Assembly: GCA_963781955.1 (NCBI GenBank)
Contig: CAWAHU010000001.1
Coordinates: 62,001 to 126,000, forward strand
From: Bog-473 sp963781955
GTDB lineage: Bacteria > Actinomycetota > Acidimicrobiia > Acidimicrobiales > RAAP-2
Reading direction: 5' to 3'
Length of the DNA: 64,000 bases
Part shown: piece by piece, positions 42,660 through 51,154 of the stretch
How positions within the stretch are numbered: position 1 is the first letter of the stretch
Layout: every line of letters begins with the position of its first letter
Notes under the pieces: model-generated
The model's database searches: none
What the model saw: the letters and a program-made list of their open reading frames with translations, nothing else
What the model was told of the DNA's origin: nothing
Made by a program: the position numbers and the translations under genes

Positions 42660-44037
42660 CTAGTGGACCGGCACCCCATCGGTCCGAGCGCTGAGCACGA
42701 CACCGCGCCGGCGCTCCATCAGCACGGACGCGAGCAGTGAGTCGAGATTGGCAGCCCGGCCGATGTGGAACCCCTGGGCACAGCCGACGCCGAGGTGCGA
42801 CAAGGTGAGCAATTCGTCCTCCGTCTCGACCCCTTCGGCGATGATCTCGGCCCCCGTGCCAGCGGCGAAGTCGACCAGGGACGCCACCAGGACCCGGCGG
42901 ACCGGATCGAAGTCGATGCCGGCGATGAGCTCCCGATCGAGCTTGATGAAGTCCGGAGCGAGCTTGACGATGTGCGACAAGCTCGAGAACCCTGCGCCGG
43001 TGTCGTCGATGGCCAGTCGCACTCCGGTCTCCCGCAGGGTGTGCAATGTGCGCATCAGCGCCGGGTAGTCCACGACCCGGCGGTGCTCGGTCAGCTCTGT
43101 GACGACCCGGCGGGCGTCCACCTCGGCCAGACGCGACGCGAAGCGGGGCGACACGATCGTCTCGGGCCCTGCGTTGAGCGTCAGGTACCAGTCGTCGGGG
43201 AGCGAGGGCAGCAGGTCGAGCGCCTTCGTGATGGCCAGCATCTCGAGGTCCACACCGAGACCCGCCCGGCGTGCTTCGGCAAACCATCGGTCGGGTGGAC
43301 GGATGGGATGGGCCCGGAAACGCGAGAGCGCCTCCACGCCGACCACGGTCCTGGTTGCCACCTCCACGATCGGCTGGAGGACGACGATCAGCCGGTCCGG
43401 ATGATCCAGCACGTCCTTCGACTGGCGCAAGGCCTCCAGCCGTGAGAGCGCGTCGGGGCGGAGCACGCTGACGACGAACCGGCCCATCGGGTCGTCGTCG
43501 TGCTCCTCGACCGCATCGGGGTACGGGAGGTCCGGCGCATCGGCCCCACCGGGCCGGAGCAGATCGTGCCCGACGCGGGCCAGGTCGTCGGCCATGCCGA
43601 CGGCGATGCTCATGAATTCGGCCAGGCGCGACAACGAGCGCGACGTCGTCGTCGCTGAAGGCGTTGACGCCGCTCGAGCTCACCGCCATGACCCCGAGCG
43701 TCTCGTCGCCCCGGCAGAGCGGTACACAGACCGAGGACCCGACGTGCAGCCGCCGGCACGCTTCGATGTCGACGCGGGGATCATGCGAGGTGTCGTCGGA
43801 GCGCAGGATCTGCCGGGTGCGCAGGCACAGCCCCGAAAGGCTCGCATCCATGTCGACGGTGGTGCCGATATGCGGCGCCAGGAACCCCGTGCCGACGACG
43901 TAGGTGACGTCGTGAGCATCGCTGAACCCGATCAGCACGCCCTCGGCTCCGGGGATGACCTCCATGGCCTGGTCCGCGACCCGCTGCACCAGCCGCGCCG
44001 GACCGAGCAGCTCCGCAATGTGGGCACTCTCGTTCAT
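42660..44037 (-). CDS. GAF-EAL cyclic-di-GMP phosphodiesterase; frameshifted
   Basis: ATG at 44037. Residues about 1-135 are a GAF-type sensor ('MNESAHIAELLGPARLVQRVADQAMEVIPGAEGVLIGFSD', 'ASLSGLCLRTRQILRSDDTSHDPRVDIEACRRLHVGSSVCVPL'). An indel near 43625 shifts the frame; the match resumes as 'RLAEFMSIAVGMADDL', leading to a complete EAL domain. Catalytic and metal residues are all visible: 'VGVEALSRF', 'LTLNAGP', 'VTELTEHRRV', 'LAIDDTGAGFSS', 'FIKLDRELI' and 'IAEGVET'. It should hydrolyse c-di-GMP in response to a small molecule or redox ligand. No membrane helices are present. Confidence 0.82.
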
Positions 44038-44153
44038 CGCGCACCAGACCCCGTGCTCCCGGCCGCGGAAGCCTGGTGCGGGCCCGCCGTCCGAGACAAT
44101 GACTCACTTCCGATATCGGTGTTCTCGGGATATTGCTTGAGCGTGGCCCGTCC

Positions 44154-44220
44154 GGCGCCTGTCCCCGTTGTGCCCCGGCGCCCTGTCCTCGTTGTGCCCC
44201 GGCGCCTGTCCTCGGTGTGC
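44154..44220. repeat. Three 23/24-bp tandem units upstream of a secreted-protein gene
   Basis: The unit GGCGCC(C)TGTCCTCGTTGTGCCCC occurs three times, at 44154, 44177 and 44201, with small changes and a degenerate third end. It is in the 280-bp gap between the EAL gene start (44037) and the secreted-protein stop (44318). Nothing else is seen in that gap. Confidence 0.65.
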
Positions 44221-44317
44221 GTGGCCAGCGTGCTCGTCGCCGTGGACGGCCGGCCAACCCCGGACGTGACCGTGCAGCAGGTCTCGGCCTGCGGGTCCGG
44301 CGAACCCGCGGCCTCCC

Positions 44318-44935
44318 TCAGAGGGCGGCCGGGCAGGCGTTGACCTTGATCTCGTAGACGAGGGAGGCGGACGGCGGTGGGTACCGGGTGGCGGCGACAC
44401 CGAAGGTCAGTGCACCGGCACGGTAGAAGTCCGTGCCCGACGCGCTCAGCTTCGGGTAGGCGCGCCGCACCTGGCCGAGGGTGCTGCCCAGGGTGATGCC
44501 CGCGGCGGTGGACAACGCCGGGGTGCCGACCTGGCGTGGCACGGACCCGTTCGTCGCCGCGTGGTTCAACTCGGTGAACCAGTAGCGGTACCCGGCGAAG
44601 CGTCCGCGCTTGAACTGCACGATCAGGTCGTGCCATTCGACGTTGCGGTACCCCCCGGCGCAATCCGCCGGCGGGAACGCAGTGGGGCGGCCGAGCAACC
44701 TGGTCAGCCGGGCGGTCGCGGCGCTCTCGCGGGCCCCGAGCTTCACGGGACCGAGTCCCGTGGACGCGAGGGCGACCCGCCCCTGGCGGGCCGGCGAGGC
44801 GCCTGCGTGCACGGGGGCAGATGCCGCGGCAAGGACGCCGAGCGATCCGGCCAGGAGCAGTGCCACGCTGCGAGCAGCCGCCCGCGCCCAACAACCCGGC
44901 CCGCATCGCGGTCCCGATGACGGTCGTGGCGCCAT
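44318..44935 (-). CDS. Secreted protein of unknown function
   Basis: 205 residues from ATG 44935; the frame is open upstream but lacks coding character. A signal peptide (SVALLLAGSLGVLAAASAPVHAGA) directs export. The mature part carries two similar segments, 'STGLGPVKLGARESAATARLTRLLGRPT' and 'GITLGSTLGQVRRAYPKL', of the 'G-x-x-L-G-x-T/S-x-x-x-x-x' type seen in small envelope proteins with BamE/SmpA-like repeats. Two Cys ('DCAGGY', 'NACPAAL') may form a disulfide. I recognise no family with confidence. Confidence 0.65.
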   Translation of the reverse strand: MAPRPSSGPRCGPGCWARAAARSVALLLAGSLGVLAAASAPVHAGASPARQGRVALASTGLGPVKLGARESAATARLTRLLGRPTAFPPADCAGGYRNVEWHDLIVQFKRGRFAGYRYWFTELNHAATNGSVPRQVGTPALSTAAGITLGSTLGQVRRAYPKLSASGTDFYRAGALTFGVAATRYPPPSASLVYEIKVNACPAAL

Positions 44936-45074
44936 GGTGCAGACGCTAGGGCGGCTGTTCCGCCTGGCGAGAGCGCGCGGAGGCGAGGGCCACGACCGAG
45001 GACGCGCCCCGAATCTTCTCGTGCGACGAGCTCGAGGCGTTGAGCTTCGAGTCCCTCGACCTGTCGGGGGGCCG

Positions 45075-45130
45075 GCGGGCCGTTGCAACGGCCCGCGGCG
45101 GATGCTAAGCAGTCGCTCAGCATCCGCCGC
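45075..45130. promoter_or_regulatory. Perfect 22-bp palindrome plus 36-bp dyad upstream of the P450 gene
   Basis: A perfect palindrome (arms GCGGGCCGTTG / CAACGGCCCGC, no loop) spans 45075-45096. It overlaps by two bases a 36-bp dyad at 45095-45130: arms GCGGCGGATGCTAAGC and GCTCAGCATCCGCCGC, 15 of 16 pairing, spacer AGTC. The P450 start (45151) is 20 bp further on. The TetR gene at 47240 is the obvious candidate binder; the same DNA could fold in RNA as a leader hairpin. Confidence 0.65.
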
Positions 45131-45150
45131 GCCAGGGAGGGCATTGTGCC

Positions 45151-46449
45151 GTGACCGACTTCGACTCGGTTGACTTCTTCTCCGACCAGTCGCTGGTCGA
45201 GGACCCGTACCCGTATTTCGACCACTTGCGGTCGCAGTGCCCGGTGCTGCCGACGGGCTCCCACGGGGTGGTGGCCGTCTCGGGCTACGAGGCGGCGACG
45301 GAGGTGTACCTCGACAACGAGACCTTCTCCTCGTGCAACTCCGTGGTCGGGCCGTTCGCGCTGTTCCCCGTCCCCCTCGAGGGCGACGACGTGAGCGAGC
45401 TCGTCGAGCGCTACCGGGACCATCTGCCCATGCACGAGCACATGGTCACCATGGACCCGCCGATGCACACACGCGAGCGAGCGCTCATCATGCGCCTCCT
45501 GACGCCGAAGCGGCTGAAGGAGAACGAGGACTTCATGCGGGGCCTGGCCGACCGGCAGATCGACGAGTTCATCGCGGACGGCCACTGTGAGTTCATCAAG
45601 GCCTACACGCAGCCCTTCGCCATGCTCGTCGTGGCCGACGTGCTCGGGGTGCCCGAGGCGGACCACCAACGTTTTCGGGAGGGGTTCGGGTTGAGCCAGG
45701 GCCCGGGCCGGGTCGGCGACGAGGAGAATCAGGTCGGTCAGGGCGAGGAGGGCATGAACGCGCTGTCGTGGCTCGACGAGGAGTTCGCTGCCTACATTGA
45801 GGATCGCCGGCGCGAGCCACGTGACGACGTGCTCACGAGCCTGGCGCTCGGCACGTACCCCGACGGGTCCACGCCAGAGGTCAGCTCGGTCGTGCGCACC
45901 GCCACGTTCCTCTTCGCCGCCGGTCAGGAGACCACGGCGCGCCTGCTCGCCGTCGGCTTGAAGTACCTGGCCGAGTACCCCGAACTCCAGGACGAGCTGC
46001 GGGCCCACCCTGAGCGCATCCCGGACTTCATCGAGGAGGCGCTCCGGATCGAGAGCCCGGTGAAAGCGGACTTCCGCCTGGCCCGGCGCGCCACGGCGGT
46101 CGGGGGGGTCGACATCGCGGCGGGGACGCCGGTGATGCTCCTCAACGGCGCGGCCAACCGTGACCCCGCGTTGTTCGAGTGCCCGGCCGAGTTCCGCCTC
46201 GACCGCCCCAACGGCAAGGCGCACATCGCCTTTGGACGCGGTGTGCATTCCTGTCCCGGCGGGCCGCTGGCCCGCGTCGAGGGCCGGGTGAGCATCGAGC
46301 GCATCCTCGACCGCATGCGTGACATCCGCCTCTCCGAGGAGCACCACGGGCCGCTGCAGTCCCGTCACTTCGAGTACGAGCCCACCTGGGTGTTGCGCGG
46401 CCTGCACGCGCTGCACATCGAGTTCACGCCCGCAGAGGAGGCCCCATGA
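45151..46449 (+). CDS. Cytochrome P450
   Basis: 432 residues, GTG 45151 with AGGGAGG upstream. Heme-binding Cys368 in 'FGRGVHSCPGG', oxygen-activating I-helix 'FAAGQETTARLL', and E-x-x-R in 'EEALRIESPVK' are present, as is 'YLDNETFSSCNSVVGPF' near the N-terminus. It is a soluble class I bacterial type needing ferredoxin and ferredoxin reductase, which are not encoded here. It should hydroxylate a hydrophobic substrate. It is the first gene of a coupled set with SDR (ATGA overlap) and TetR genes, which suggests that the alcohol made is oxidised by the SDR. Confidence 0.9.
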   Translation: MTDFDSVDFFSDQSLVEDPYPYFDHLRSQCPVLPTGSHGVVAVSGYEAATEVYLDNETFSSCNSVVGPFALFPVPLEGDDVSELVERYRDHLPMHEHMVTMDPPMHTRERALIMRLLTPKRLKENEDFMRGLADRQIDEFIADGHCEFIKAYTQPFAMLVVADVLGVPEADHQRFREGFGLSQGPGRVGDEENQVGQGEEGMNALSWLDEEFAAYIEDRRREPRDDVLTSLALGTYPDGSTPEVSSVVRTATFLFAAGQETTARLLAVGLKYLAEYPELQDELRAHPERIPDFIEEALRIESPVKADFRLARRATAVGGVDIAAGTPVMLLNGAANRDPALFECPAEFRLDRPNGKAHIAFGRGVHSCPGGPLARVEGRVSIERILDRMRDIRLSEEHHGPLQSRHFEYEPTWVLRGLHALHIEFTPAEEAP

Positions 46450-47213
46450 GCGCGACGGGTGACCCAGCGAGCGGCCGCGTGGCCCTGGTGACCGGAGCCG
46501 GTTCGGGCATCGGCCTGGGCGTCGCCCGCCACCTGGCTGCCGACGGCCATGCCGTGGCCCTGCTCGACCTCGACGGGGCGTCCGTCCGGACTGCCGCGGG
46601 GGAGCTGGCGGCGCAGGGCTTCCGGGTCGCCGCCCACGAGGCGGACGTGGCCGACCGCGCCGCGTTGGAGCAGGTCTTCTCCTCAGTCCGCCAGGAGCTC
46701 GGTCCGGTCACCATCGTGGTCACCAGCGCCGGGATCGAGGCGTTCGACCCCATCGTCGAGATCACCCCCGAGAAGTGGGAGCGTGTCCTCGGCGTCAACC
46801 TGACGGGCACCTTCACGTGCCTGCAGTTGGCGGTGCCCGACATGGTGGAGGCCGGGTGGGGCCGCATCGTCACCATCTCGTCGTCGAGCGCCCAGTCGGG
46901 AGCCCCCAACATGGCGCACTACGTGGCGTCCAAGGGCGGTGTCATCGGGCTCACCAAGGCCTTCGCCCGCGAGCTGGCCGGCCACGGGATCACGGTCAAC
47001 ACCATCCCGCCGACGATCGTCGACACGCCCATGGCCCAGAAGGGAGTGGAGTCCGGGAGCGTCCCGAGCGTCGAAGTGATGGCCCGGATGGTCCCGCTGG
47101 GCCGGGCGGGCACGCCCGACGACATCGCGTCCGCCTGCTCGTTCCTCTGCTCCGAAGGGGCTGGATACATCACCGGCCAGGTGATCGGCGTCAACGGGGG
47201 CATGTACATCTGA
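46446..47213 (+). CDS. SDR-family oxidoreductase of the P450 operon
   Basis: 255 residues from ATG 46446 (ATGA overlap with the P450 stop). 'RVALVTGAGSGIGLGVARHL', 'IVVTSAGIE' (Ser in place of the usual second Asn of N-N-A-G), catalytic Ser in 'IVTISSSSAQSG', Y-x-x-x-K in 'MAHYVASKGGVIGL', and the end 'AGYITGQVIGVNGGMYI'. It is a close paralogue of the SDR at 22656. It probably oxidises the P450 product. Confidence 0.87.
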   Translation: MSATGDPASGRVALVTGAGSGIGLGVARHLAADGHAVALLDLDGASVRTAAGELAAQGFRVAAHEADVADRAALEQVFSSVRQELGPVTIVVTSAGIEAFDPIVEITPEKWERVLGVNLTGTFTCLQLAVPDMVEAGWGRIVTISSSSAQSGAPNMAHYVASKGGVIGLTKAFARELAGHGITVNTIPPTIVDTPMAQKGVESGSVPSVEVMARMVPLGRAGTPDDIASACSFLCSEGAGYITGQVIGVNGGMYI

Positions 47214-47239
47214 GCCGGCCCACGACCGCGACCGAGCGC

Positions 47240-47872
47240 GTGACGTCGCCCCGCCGGATCGGAGCCGAGGGCTCGCAGACGCGGGCGGCGTTGCTCGACG
47301 CCGCCGAGCGCCTCATGCTCGACGAGGGGTACGCGGCGGTCACGTCCCGGCGAGTGGCGGCGGAGGCCGGGCTCAAGCCCCAGTTGGTCCACTACTACTT
47401 CCGCACCATGGACGACCTGTTCCTCGCCCTCTTCCGGCGCCGGTCAGAGCTCGGTCTGGCGGTTCAGGCCGAGGCACTGGCGTCAGAGCAGCCGCTGTGG
47501 GCCCTGTGGGACCTCAGCCGGGACCCGCGCGGCACGGCGCTGACGATGGAGTTCGTGGCCCTGGCCAACCACCGCAAGGCCATCCGGGCGGAGATCGCCG
47601 CCTCCGCCGAACGGTTCCGCGCCGGACAGTTGGCCGGCCTGACACCCGTGCTCGAGCGCTACGGCGTGGGCCCAGACCGATGCCCACCCCTCGTCTTCAC
47701 CGTCCTGCTGTCGAGCATCTCGCGGTTCTTGGTCCTCGAGGACGAGGCGCTCGGCATGACGACGGGGCACGCCGACACGGTGGCCTTCGTCGAGGACATC
47801 CTGCGCCTCTTGGAGGGGGAGCGCGGGGCCCCGCCGCGCCGAGGCCGACCGGCACGGCGGGGTGCGGCATAG
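47240..47872 (+). CDS. TetR-family regulator of the P450 operon
   Basis: 210 residues from GTG 47240; the open frame further upstream lies inside the SDR gene. HTH: 'LLDAAERLMLDEGYAAVTSRRVAAEAGLKPQLVHYYFRTMDDLFLALF', with recognition helix 'KPQLVHYYF'. The ligand domain follows, and the tail is Arg/Pro-rich. It is third after P450 and SDR genes, so it probably represses them through the dyads at 45075-45130. Confidence 0.85.
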   Translation: MTSPRRIGAEGSQTRAALLDAAERLMLDEGYAAVTSRRVAAEAGLKPQLVHYYFRTMDDLFLALFRRRSELGLAVQAEALASEQPLWALWDLSRDPRGTALTMEFVALANHRKAIRAEIAASAERFRAGQLAGLTPVLERYGVGPDRCPPLVFTVLLSSISRFLVLEDEALGMTTGHADTVAFVEDILRLLEGERGAPPRRGRPARRGAA

Positions 47873-47875
47873 ATT

Positions 47876-47903
47876 TTGACGTCAGAGTCGAAATGGCTAT
47901 CCT
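47876..47903 (+). promoter_or_regulatory. Sigma-70-like promoter of an amidohydrolase gene
   Basis: TTGACG (47876-47881) and TATCCT (47898-47903) with a 16-bp spacer, followed 45 bp later by the amidohydrolase ATG at 47948 with GGAGGAGA in front. A TTTTGAC / GTCGAAA inverted repeat overlaps the -35, a possible operator. Confidence 0.5.
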
Positions 47904-47947
47904 GGGTACCGGACTAGGGGATCCCGAGACGCGGAGGAGAATCTGCC

Positions 47948-49147
47948 ATGCCCAAGACTGTCGTCGACTTCCCGGTGTTCGACGCCGACAACCACATGTA
48001 CGAGACGACGGACGCCTTCACGAAGTTCCTGCCCAAGGAGTACGAGGGCTACATCAAGTTCGTGCAGGTCAACGGTCGGGACAAGATCGCCATCCGCAAC
48101 GTGATCTCCGAGTACATCCCCAACCCGACCTTCTCGGTGGTCGGCGCGCCAGGGGCGCAGGCGGAGTACTTCAAGCACGGCAACCCGGAGGGGAAGTCGC
48201 GACGTGAGCTCATGGGCGATCCCATCCGCTCACCGGAGTCCTTCTTCTCCCCCGAGCCCCGGCTCAAGCTCATGGACGAGCTCGGGCTCGACCGCGCCCT
48301 CATGTGGCCGACGCTGGCCAGCGTGCTCGAGGAGCGGATGCCCGACGACCCCAGGGCCACCCACGCCGTCATCCACGCGCTGAATCAGTGGATGTACGAG
48401 CACTGGACCTTCAACTACGAGGGCCGCATCTTCCCGACACCCGTCATCACGCTGCCCATCGTGGCCGAGGCCATCAAGGAGCTCGAGTGGGTGGTCGAGC
48501 GCGGTGCGAAGATCATCCTGATCCGGCCCGCACCCGTCCCCGGCTACGAGGGGTATCGCTCGTTCGCCCTGCCCGAGTTCGACCCCTTCTGGCAGAAGGT
48601 CGTCGAGGCCGACGTCACGGTCGGCCTGCACGCCTCGGACGACGGGCTGACCCGGTACTACAACCAGTGGGAGGGCACGCAGCGCGAGCATCTGCCGTTC
48701 GCCGGCCCTTCTGCGTTCACCGACATCGCGCACACGCAGAGCCGGGGCATCTTCGACACGGTGGCGTCGCTCATCGGGCACGGACTGCTCTCGCGGTTCC
48801 CGACGCTGCGCGTCCTACCGGTGGAGAACGGCTCGGCGTGGGTCCGTCCGATGCTCAACGCGCTGGAGATCTCGTACGGCCACAACCCCAAGCTCTACGC
48901 CGAGGACCCGATCATGGTGCTCAAGCGGAACATCTGGATCCACCCGTTCCACGAGGACGACCCGCGTGGTCTCATCGAGCTGGTCGGCATCGACCGCGTG
49001 GTCTTCGGGTCGGACTACCCGCACATCGAGGGCATGGCCGAGCCGCTGACTTACGTCGACGAGCTCCAGGGACTCTCCCACGACGACATCGCCAAGGTGA
49101 TGGGCGGCAACCTGGCCGAGGCGCTGAAGGTCCCCTTCGCCGCCTGA
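47948..49147 (+). CDS. Amidohydrolase_2 family hydrolase/decarboxylase
   Basis: 399 residues. Metal motifs: 'FPVFDADNHMYETTDAF' (D-x-H type), 'VTVGLHASDDGLTRYY' (barrel His) and 'VVFGSDYPHIEGMAEPL' (Asp). 'LSRFPTLRVLPVENGSAWVRPML' is conserved in this COG2159 group. It is the fifth such gene in the window and stands alone behind its own promoter. Ring-opening hydrolysis or decarboxylation is the probable activity. Confidence 0.87.
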   Translation: MPKTVVDFPVFDADNHMYETTDAFTKFLPKEYEGYIKFVQVNGRDKIAIRNVISEYIPNPTFSVVGAPGAQAEYFKHGNPEGKSRRELMGDPIRSPESFFSPEPRLKLMDELGLDRALMWPTLASVLEERMPDDPRATHAVIHALNQWMYEHWTFNYEGRIFPTPVITLPIVAEAIKELEWVVERGAKIILIRPAPVPGYEGYRSFALPEFDPFWQKVVEADVTVGLHASDDGLTRYYNQWEGTQREHLPFAGPSAFTDIAHTQSRGIFDTVASLIGHGLLSRFPTLRVLPVENGSAWVRPMLNALEISYGHNPKLYAEDPIMVLKRNIWIHPFHEDDPRGLIELVGIDRVVFGSDYPHIEGMAEPLTYVDELQGLSHDDIAKVMGGNLAEALKVPFAA

Positions 49148-49167
49148 GCCGCCTGAGCCGCCTGAGC
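49141..49167 (+). repeat. Three 9-bp units spanning a stop codon
   Basis: CGCCTGAGC occurs three times in direct tandem over the end of the amidohydrolase gene. As the unit is nine bases, each copy gives another in-frame TGA. It probably arose by slippage. Confidence 0.75.
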
Positions 49168-49261
49168 CCCTGCGGGGCGCCGGCGCGACGTTCGGCCGCG
49201 TGGCCAAGGGGCCCGATGACGACCGTATGCCCGATGGCGACCGCAGGCCCGGAGCCGGGGT

Positions 49262-50050
49262 TCAGCCGGTGAAGGAGCGGCTGGTCGCCATCACGCACAG
49301 CCGGCCCTCGTTCCCGGCGTCGCGCACCTCGACGCGGCCGAGGCCGTCGCGCACCTGTGCCCGGGCCGTCACGGGGCCGACCCGGGCCGGCTGCAGGTAG
49401 CGCAGGCCGAGCGAGGCCAGAGACGTACCCGGGGTGAGCGAGAGCGCCGCCTCCTCGGCGGCGAGGGCGATGAGGCCGCCGTTGATGGTGTTCGACGCGT
49501 TGCGCACACCCTCGGTTCGCGACAGCACGGCGACGCCCGGCGCCGTGCGCTCGCAGCCCGCGTGCTCGGCGAAGGGCACGCGCAGCCGCACGCCACCCGC
49601 CCTGACCCGATCGGCGCTGGTCTCGAAGTCGATGCGCATGCTGGCATCGGGCGCGGCCATGAAGGACGCAGCAGCGAACGCCAGAGGACGGCCGGCGTCG
49701 TCGGTGAAGTCGACCTGCGCCACCGAGACCGAACGGCCGGACTTCACGAGGGTCGCGTAGCCGAGGACGCGGCCCGAGCCGGGCCACGGCGCGTAGAGAT
49801 GGACGTCGAGCTCGAGGGTGACCGGCACCCGTGGCCTGATGGCGTCGATCACCAGCAGGCCCGAGACGGTGTCGGCCCAGGTGGCGAGGATCGACGTCCG
49901 CAGGTGCGCGGTCCCCGGGACGCACATCTCGGCGACGACGGCCGCCGAGCCCAGCATCCCGCCTTCGGTGCGTCGCACCTCCCAGCCCAAGTCGTTGAGC
50001 ACGTGCTCCCGGGCGTGCGCCGGGGCCCCGTCGTCCACGGACACCGTCAT
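49262..50050 (-). CDS. Double-hotdog acyl-CoA thioesterase (PaaI-like)
   Basis: 262 residues, with two hotdog units in one chain. The first has 'GWEVRRTEGGMLGSAAVVAEMCVPGTAHLRTSILATWADTVSGLL' (the Asp-containing central helix). The second has 'EGVRNASNTINGGLIALAAEEAALSLTPG', with the 'N-T-I-N-G-G' segment that replaces the typical H-x-x-x-x-x-D/E helix start. Hotdog thioesterases hydrolyse acyl-CoA to acid and CoA. It is divergent from the alpha/beta hydrolase gene at 50260. Confidence 0.8.
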   Translation of the reverse strand: MTVSVDDGAPAHAREHVLNDLGWEVRRTEGGMLGSAAVVAEMCVPGTAHLRTSILATWADTVSGLLVIDAIRPRVPVTLELDVHLYAPWPGSGRVLGYATLVKSGRSVSVAQVDFTDDAGRPLAFAAASFMAAPDASMRIDFETSADRVRAGGVRLRVPFAEHAGCERTAPGVAVLSRTEGVRNASNTINGGLIALAAEEAALSLTPGTSLASLGLRYLQPARVGPVTARAQVRDGLGRVEVRDAGNEGRLCVMATSRSFTG

Positions 50051-50259
50051 CGCTCCTTCCGTCCGGCGCCTCCTGCGTCGGGTGCGGGGCGACCGTGGAG
50101 CAATCTATGCGCCGCCGGCGCCGACGTCGTAATCCGGACGACGGCACTTGAAGGGCTGAGTTGATCACGTGGGAGCTGGGGCGGTCATCGGGCCGAGCGC
50201 CATCCAGCGCCGCCGGTGGATGGCGCTCGGGGGGCACGTCGTCGACGATAATCAGCGTC

Positions 50260-51129
50260 GTGCACACCTCCGACCTGGTGGTGAGGCTGGGCCCAGGGCG
50301 CGTCGTGGGCTACCGGGAGGCAGGCGACCTGCAGGGCCGCCCGTTGGTGTGGTGCCACGGCGGGCTGAGCTCGAGTGCCGAGGTGGTCTTCCTCGATGCG
50401 GCCGCCCGGGCCAACGCGGTGCGGGTCATCGCCTTCGACCGGCCGGGCATCGGCGACTCCTCGATGTTCGAGTTGGGACCCGTCAGCCGGTGGGCGGACG
50501 TGGTGGCCGCCTGCGCCGACGAGCTCGGGCTGGAGCGCTTCGCCGTGGCCGGCTGGTCGGCCGGCGGCCCGTTCGCGCTGGCCTGCGCCCGTTACCTGGC
50601 CGACCGGTTGGACTCGGTGACCCTGGTGGCCACCATGTCGCCGGTGACCGACCCGGCCCGCCGCAAAGAGCTGGGCCTGCGTACCGACCGCGTCCTCCTC
50701 CCGCTCTCCATCGGGCATCCCGAGCTGGCGCGCCTGGTGCTCGAGCCCTACCGGGTGATCCCTGAACCCCTCCTGTGGCGGGCGACCGTCGCCACGGCGG
50801 GGGAGGCCGAGCGACGTGCCCTGACACCGGCCGTACGCCCCGCCTTCACCGCCATGCTGCGCCGGGCGGTGGCGCACGGGACGCGGGGTGTGGTGGCCGA
50901 CTACGCACGCGTCGGATCAGACTGGGGCTTCTCGCTCCACGAGATCGACGCGGCGGTCCGCATGCTGCAGGGATCGGCGGACGCCATGGTGCCCCCGAGC
51001 CACGCCGAGCTCGTGCGCGCGTCGCTGCCGAGCGCCTCACTGCGCACGCTGGCGGGCGCCGGTCACTTCCTCCCCATCACCCATGCCGAGGAGATCGTCC
51101 GAACCGTGGGGGGTGCCGCGCCCGGGTGA
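50260..51129 (+). CDS. Alpha/beta hydrolase
   Basis: 289 residues from GTG 50260 (the frame is open to 50161 but that stretch is not conserved). Catalytic Ser in 'AVAGWSAGGPFALA', Asp in 'LQGSADAMVPPSHAEL' and His in 'LAGAGHFLPITH'. 'LVWCHGGLSSSAE' forms the oxyanion hole. Substrate not predictable; an ester or lactone is likely. Confidence 0.85.
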   Translation: MHTSDLVVRLGPGRVVGYREAGDLQGRPLVWCHGGLSSSAEVVFLDAAARANAVRVIAFDRPGIGDSSMFELGPVSRWADVVAACADELGLERFAVAGWSAGGPFALACARYLADRLDSVTLVATMSPVTDPARRKELGLRTDRVLLPLSIGHPELARLVLEPYRVIPEPLLWRATVATAGEAERRALTPAVRPAFTAMLRRAVAHGTRGVVADYARVGSDWGFSLHEIDAAVRMLQGSADAMVPPSHAELVRASLPSASLRTLAGAGHFLPITHAEEIVRTVGGAAPG

Positions 51130-51154
51130 GCCGACGGGGCGGGGCGGGCCGCAT

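Noticed and set aside
44154..44220. CRISPR-like repeat
   Set aside because: Three directly adjoining units of 23/24 bp without spacers.
45151..47872. Secondary-metabolite operon
   Set aside because: P450, SDR and TetR alone do not define one; no biosynthetic core enzyme is near.
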